DNA of 8,906 bases from Oscillospiraceae bacterium (lineage in GTDB: Bacteria; Bacillota_A; Clostridia; Oscillospirales; JAAYXM01): NCBI GenBank assembly GCA_017408185.1, contig JAFQVE010000590.1:1-8906 (forward strand), given 5' to 3'. Positions 7,531 to 8,906 of this stretch are shown piece after piece. Numbering within the stretch: the stretch's first letter is position 1; the number at the start of each line of letters is the position of its first letter. The translations under genes and the position numbers were made by a program. The notes under the pieces were generated by a model. It made no database searches, was not told where the DNA came from, and saw only the letters and a list, made by a program, of their open reading frames with translations.

Positions 7531-8906
7531 CTATTTTTCATCAAAAGAATTAAGTATTCTGTTGATAAGAACCGCAACCTCGGCTCGTGTTGTGTAATCT
7601 GTTGGTGCGATGCATCCGTTCTTACCGTTGATAAGCCCAGCGCCGATGAGCGCAGAGACAGCATCGCGTGCGTAAGGGGCGACAATGGTAAAGTCATCAT
7701 ACTGCGGTTCGTCACAAACGCCGAACCTTACATTGAGTTTCTGCAGTGCACGGTACACAATCACCATCATATCCTGACGGGTTATGGATTTTCGCGGTGC
7801 GAATCTGTTCTCACCTATACCGTTAATTATACCTTTGTTCCTTGCTATTGCAAGCTCAGATGCAAAGTAATCCGATGCCGATACGTCTGCAAAGTTTTCC
7901 GAATTTTCTGACGTGAGATTGAACGCACGTACAAGAAGTATCGCAAAATCCGCGCGGGTGATATTACTCTTTGGACTAAACGTACTTGCGCTCGTGCCCT
8001 TTATTATTCCATCTGCTGCAAGTTCGTTTATCGCATCTGCCGCCCATGCGTGGTTAGAAAGATCTGTGAAACGGATAATATCCGTTTCACCCGACGCGTC
8101 GGGTGCAGTATTGACATTTTCGTTTTCAACGTTTTTGTCGGTATTCTCCGCATCATCCGGCTTATCTGTCGGTGCGGCACCGCCGCCACCGCCTCCTCCG
8201 CCGCCGGCAGGAGTATCGGTAGTTCCAGACGGAGCTTCCGTTTTGCCGTTGTTATCCGACGAACCGCCGGTTGTTCTTCCGTATACCGTTACCGTAAAGT
8301 GAACGGTGGTTTCAAGAACTCCGTCGGTCGCAGTTATTGCAACGTGATGAGTTCCGCCCTGTGAGTCATCCGGCTTCCATGTAAGCGTTTTTGTCTCCTG
8401 ATTGATTGTCATTCCACGCGGAAGACTTGTTCCTATCAAGGTAATTTCCTTTTCGCTCGTTACGGCAAGCGGAACGGTTATCGAGCTTCCGGCGCTTGTG
8501 GTATAATCCGGAACAGAAGATATCTTCGGTGCAGCATCATATACGCTGTTAAGCGGAATCCGCAGGCTCTGACCTTCCGATATGTTGTATTCGTATCCGA
8601 GCGCTGAATTCAACGGGTCAAGATAGCCTCTTACTACTGAAACCTCGCCGATATCAAGCACGATATCTCCTTCTGCATTTTCAGATGCACTTTCAATCTT
8701 ATAAGCACCGCTCTGTACGCCGTCGTTTTCAATATAAACATACTTACCGGAAAGAACTTCGGTATCAACTGTCTGTCCTTCTGAAGGTGTGTAAACAATG
8801 CTGTTTTCAAGCGAAAGATCTTCGGTATATGCTTTCAACGTTCCGGTATATGCCGGAAGAGCGTCTTCTGCTTCGGCATCATCAACAAAGCTAAGAACCT
8901 CACCGT
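7531..8906 (-). CDS. SLH-domain cell-surface protein, C-terminal part (5' end beyond window)
   Basis: The frame is open to the right edge, so only the last 458 residues are seen; the TTG at 8838 is internal because coding continues upstream of it. Counting from that TTG as residue 1, an unrecognised beta-rich module covers about 1-100 (YKIESASENAEGDIVLDIGE). An Ig/cadherin-like domain of putative-Ig type follows at about 103-187 (SLPRGMTINQETKTLTW). A low-complexity Ser/Thr/Gly/Asp/Asn linker with nine glycines covers 188-255. Three SLH repeats then fill 256-435, with TRAD (294), TRQD (353) and TRAE (417) in their conserved positions. SLH triplets bind pyruvylated secondary cell-wall polymers, so the protein should sit on the cell surface. 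The missing N-terminus probably carries a signal peptide and possibly a polysaccharide-active domain, given the downstream glycan genes; the beta-rich module recalls accessory domains of large lyases, but this is a weak guess. Confidence 0.88.
   Translation of the reverse strand, partial: GEVLSFVDDAEAEDALPAYTGTLKAYTEDLSLENSIVYTPSEGQTVDTEVLSGKYVYIENDGVQSGAYKIESASENAEGDIVLDIGEVSVVRGYLDPLNSALGYEYNISEGQSLRIPLNSVYDAAPKISSVPDYTTSAGSSITVPLAVTSEKEITLIGTSLPRGMTINQETKTLTWKPDDSQGGTHHVAITATDGVLETTVHFTVTVYGRTTGGSSDNNGKTEAPSGTTDTPAGGGGGGGGGAAPTDKPDDAENTDKNVENENVNTAPDASGETDIIRFTDLSNHAWAADAINELAADGIIKGTSASTFSPKSNITRADFAILLVRAFNLTSENSENFADVSASDYFASELAIARNKGIINGIGENRFAPRKSITRQDMMVIVYRALQKLNVRFGVCDEPQYDDFTIVAPYARDAVSALIGAGLINGKNGCIAPTDYTTRAEVAVLINRILNSFDEK
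8066..8105 (-). repeat. Two abutting palindromes at the linker/SLH junction
   Basis: Bases 8066-8077 are the inverse complement of 8079-8090, a 12-bp inverted repeat about one central base; as RNA this would be a 10-bp stem with a five-base loop. It abuts, sharing 8088-8090, a perfect 18-bp palindrome at 8088-8105 (CACCCGACG and its complement). Together they cover the codons for PDASGETDIIRFT, just where the disordered linker meets the first SLH repeat. The symmetry is directly visible; its cause is not. Confidence 0.85.
8179..8205 (-). repeat. Nine-glycine (GGN) codon tract in the surface-protein linker
   Basis: Nine consecutive glycine codons (GGC, GGA and GGT mixed) form a GC-rich low-complexity tract in the flexible linker before the SLH repeats. 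Such tracts may vary in length by slippage, though the mixed third bases make this less likely than in a pure repeat. It should give a flexible spacer between the surface domain and the wall anchor. Confidence 0.8.

Noticed and set aside
8161..8220. GC-rich repetitive stretch as a minisatellite or CRISPR-like array
   Set aside because: It is explained by a polyglycine/alanine linker in the surface protein; there are no regularly spaced repeats with distinct spacers.
7531..8838. Complete 435-residue SLH protein starting at the TTG at 8838
   Set aside because: The frame remains open upstream to the window edge, there is no signal peptide after the TTG, and the first visible residues are mid-domain, so the gene is 5'-truncated by the window.
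8823..8855. Short direct repeat (CGGTATATGC twice) at the right edge
   Set aside because: Only about 10 bases are shared, and they encode similar short peptides (AYTG and AYTE); too short to call a mobile-element or recombination site.

Overview
The window looks like chromosomal DNA from an anaerobic, low-to-moderate GC Gram-positive bacterium, most likely a Clostridia-type Bacillota from a gut or other fibre- and glycan-rich habitat. The reasons are strong AGGAG-type ribosome binding sites, an LplA-type lipoprotein solute-binding protein, an S-layer-homology (SLH) anchored surface protein, and a dense cluster of carbohydrate-active genes. This is inference from gene content; nothing in the window names a genus.

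All six genes lie on the minus strand with gaps of only 14 to 83 bases, so they read as one transcription unit running right to left. In transcript order they are: the C-terminal part of a large SLH-domain surface protein, cut by the right edge (7531-8906); a cytoplasmic GH20 beta-N-acetylhexosaminidase-like enzyme (5636-7516); an extracellular sugar-binding lipoprotein (4062-5609); a xylose-isomerase-like TIM-barrel isomerase/epimerase (3103-3978); a cytoplasmic GH3 beta-glycosidase (1045-3060); and an N-acylglucosamine 2-epimerase family protein, cut by the left edge (1-993). No promoter or classical terminator could be supported inside the window. There is no gene-free stretch longer than 83 bases, and no RNA gene, mobile element or CRISPR array was seen.

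The set reads as a glycan-use locus. A surface-anchored protein touches the substrate, a lipoprotein captures an oligosaccharide, GH20 and GH3 cut it inside the cell, and the two isomerase/epimerase enzymes rework the freed sugars. The pairing of GH20 (release of N-acetylhexosamine) with an AGE-type 2-epimerase (GlcNAc/ManNAc interconversion) fits a substrate carrying N-acetylhexosamine. The ABC permeases that should partner the binding protein are not in the window.

The most unusual signal is not a gene. Several long perfect inverted repeats are scattered through the unit: a 13-bp stem in the gap after the binding-protein gene (4020-4051), two 13-bp stems inside the GH20 gene (7430-7460 and 6454-6484), and a pair of abutting palindromes at the linker/SLH junction (8066-8105). 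Such perfect short-loop stems are far above chance for this length and may be RNA structures that shape expression along the transcript.
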